Assembly: GCA_937907245.1 (NCBI GenBank)
Contig: CALCUM010000003.1
Span: forward strand, 428,501-492,500
DNA: 64,000 nucleotides
Source of the DNA: an uncultured Rhodobiaceae bacterium
Lineage (GTDB): Bacteria; Pseudomonadota; Alphaproteobacteria; RS24
Direction of reading: 5' to 3'
Below are positions 61,004 through 64,000 of the stretch, piece by piece. A model generated the notes under the pieces. The model had not been told where the DNA came from. It saw only the letters and a list, made by a program, of their open reading frames with translations, and searched no databases. Both the position numbers and the translations under genes were made by a program. Numbering within the stretch: position 1 is the stretch's first letter; every line of letters begins with the position of its first letter.

Positions 61004-61648
61004 ATGACACAACAGGATCCCCTGTTTGATGGGCGCATGCTCACGCTAAACACCAAAAATGCCATTGGCATGGGCAACCGCCGTTGGGTTTTTCAACACC
61101 CGTATCATCCACATTTATGCATAAAAGTGGCGCGCAAGGCCCATATCCGCCAACAGTTGGATAGCAAAGGCGGCCTTTATCGGCTTATGCCAACAACTTG
61201 GCGCGACGATAACGTTCTGGAAGCGCGTGCCTATAAACAAAAAGCCTTAACCACCCAAAGCGCCGATATCTGGCGTCACCTACCCCATATGCATGGCTGG
61301 CAGACAACCAACCTCGGGCCGGGTTTAGTTTTTGATTACTATCAGGATGCCACTGGCGCGCCAGCCCCCAATTTGCAAAGCGTGCTGCAAACCCAAGGCC
61401 TCACATGCGCATTAGAGCGAGCCATTCAAGAGCTTCATGACTACATTCAAACTGCGCAATTATGGATGCGCCACCCAGGCCCACCTAACATCGTTTGGGC
61501 CAGCGATGGCCATTTAAAGCTAATCGATTGCCTCGGCACCTATACAATGGCCTGGCGGCACCACGTGCCTCTACTCCGCCTAAAGCGATTAGAGCGCCAT
61601 AGCACCTATCTCACCAAGACGATAAACGCCGCTATAGACGCCCAATAG
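61004..61648 (+). CDS. YrbL-family protein (kinase-like fold)
   Basis: 214-residue protein of the YrbL group, named for a PhoP-controlled E. coli gene of unknown function with a kinase-like fold. Matching features: GMGNRRWVFQHPYHPHLCIKV near the N-terminus and, towards the end, HPGPPNIVWASDGHLKLIDCLG, which has the Asn and Asp expected at the catalytic and metal-binding positions. The gene lies on the opposite strand to the surrounding RNA genes, between tRNA-fMet and 5S, an unusual place in an rRNA operon. The start has an AAGGTG-like site 12 bases upstream. Confidence 0.8.
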   Translation: MTQQDPLFDGRMLTLNTKNAIGMGNRRWVFQHPYHPHLCIKVARKAHIRQQLDSKGGLYRLMPTTWRDDNVLEARAYKQKALTTQSADIWRHLPHMHGWQTTNLGPGLVFDYYQDATGAPAPNLQSVLQTQGLTCALERAIQELHDYIQTAQLWMRHPGPPNIVWASDGHLKLIDCLGTYTMAWRHHVPLLRLKRLERHSTYLTKTINAAIDAQ

Positions 61649-61750
61649 TAAAGGCCGACCCTCAGGCCCTCGCCGAAAGACGAGCGTGTGCCATTGTTAA
61701 GCGGGCTGATAATGTAGGGGATATGTGAATTGTGAAGAAGAGTACAGAAA

Positions 61751-61902
61751 CTGTTTCATATTCCGCAGACCTGGCAACGACCTACTCTCCCACACCTTAA
61801 GATGCAGTACCATCGGCGCTAAAGCGTTTAACTTCCGAGTTCGGGATGGGATCGGGTTTAGGCGCTTTGCCATAGTCACCAAGTCGGCGCAATATGAAAC
61901 AG
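61751..61902. repeat. 12-bp inverted repeat flanking the 5S rRNA gene
   Basis: CTGTTTCATATT (61751-61762) and AATATGAAACAG (61891-61902) are exact reverse complements. In the transcript they would pair around 5S rRNA, making a likely processing stem. Confidence 0.85.
61769..61885 (-). rRNA. 5S ribosomal RNA
   Basis: The minus strand reads as a full 5S: a G-A-C-T-T-G-G-T-G-A-C start, the conserved core CCCGATCCCATCCCGAACTCG, GGAAGTTAAAC, GCGCCGATGGTACTGC, GTGGGAGAGTAGGTCGTTGCCAGG. Ends are estimated from that alignment to within a few bases. Confidence 0.95.
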
Positions 61903-61973
61903 AATTTATTGATCAAAACTGAGCTTGTAATAATGCCAACCTCTCTTGGAGGTCAGCGCATGGGGAAATGAGA

Positions 61974-64000
<2,027 letters not shown>

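Overview
The window looks like part of a Gram-negative, probably marine or aquatic alphaproteobacterium of moderate GC content. Evidence: TonB receptors, porins and lipid/outer-membrane genes; a tRNA-His with A73 and no encoded G-1; an initiator tRNA with an A29-U41 pair; and a set of acyl-CoA, Baeyer-Villiger and DUF3604 genes. I cannot place it below class. No phage, IS transposase, CRISPR array or plasmid gene was seen.

Layout. 1-5.2 kb: lytic transglycosylase (cut by the window edge), galU, kdsD and a TonB receptor. 5.2-11.7 kb: msrA, an orphan MlaF-like ATPase and a vitamin B12 uptake locus (ATPase, BtuB-like receptor, cobalamin riboswitch with its own promoter, permease, divergent binding protein). 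11.7-17.1 kb: an unknown GAF-like membrane protein, an unknown coiled-coil protein with an 18-bp tandem repeat, haloalkane dehalogenase plus FadR-type regulator, and a CnrH/Y/X-like sigma/anti-sigma/sensor operon. 17.1-23.7 kb: TetR regulator with a visible operator controlling an RND exporter, a LolA-like protein and a beta-barrel, then an MFS transporter. 23.7-26.5 kb: two paralogous porins and tRNA-His. 26.6-32.2 kb: DUF6324 protein, Fe3+-type ABC permease, isovaleryl-CoA dehydrogenase, aldehyde dehydrogenase, acyltransferase. 32.2-38 kb: a hairpin-rich gap, a double thioredoxin-fold protein, a translationally coupled DUF2256/photolyase/small zinc-type protein trio, SDR, HIT and metallo-hydrolase genes. 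37.9-40.4 kb: a tiny ORF with an extreme Shine-Dalgarno ahead of a terminator and a sugar kinase, then a crotonase. 40.4-44.2 kb: HupE/UreJ, parvulin and DUF3604. 44.3-51.4 kb: propionyl-CoA synthetase type ligase, second crotonase, serine hydrolase, BVMO, mmsA. 51.4-56.4 kb: a second RND/beta-barrel/LolA-like cassette. 56.5-60.4 kb: uup, a small barrel protein and an orphan lipoprotein bounded by tRNA-derived repeats. 60.6-64 kb: tRNA-fMet, a YrbL-like gene on the opposite strand, 5S and the 3' part of 23S rRNA.

Themes. Branched-chain amino acid and propionate catabolism (ivd, prpE-like, crotonases, mmsA) recurs, as does traffic between inner and outer membrane. The two RND/LolA-like/barrel cassettes, about 31 kb apart and with different gene orders, look like two versions of one trans-envelope lipid or hydrophobic-compound transport machine and are the best candidate for an under-described system. 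Other leads are the photolyase trio with two small zinc-type proteins, the leader-like element at 37.9-38.1 kb, the tRNA-fMet debris around the orphan lipoprotein, and short tandem repeats at the 3' ends of several genes.
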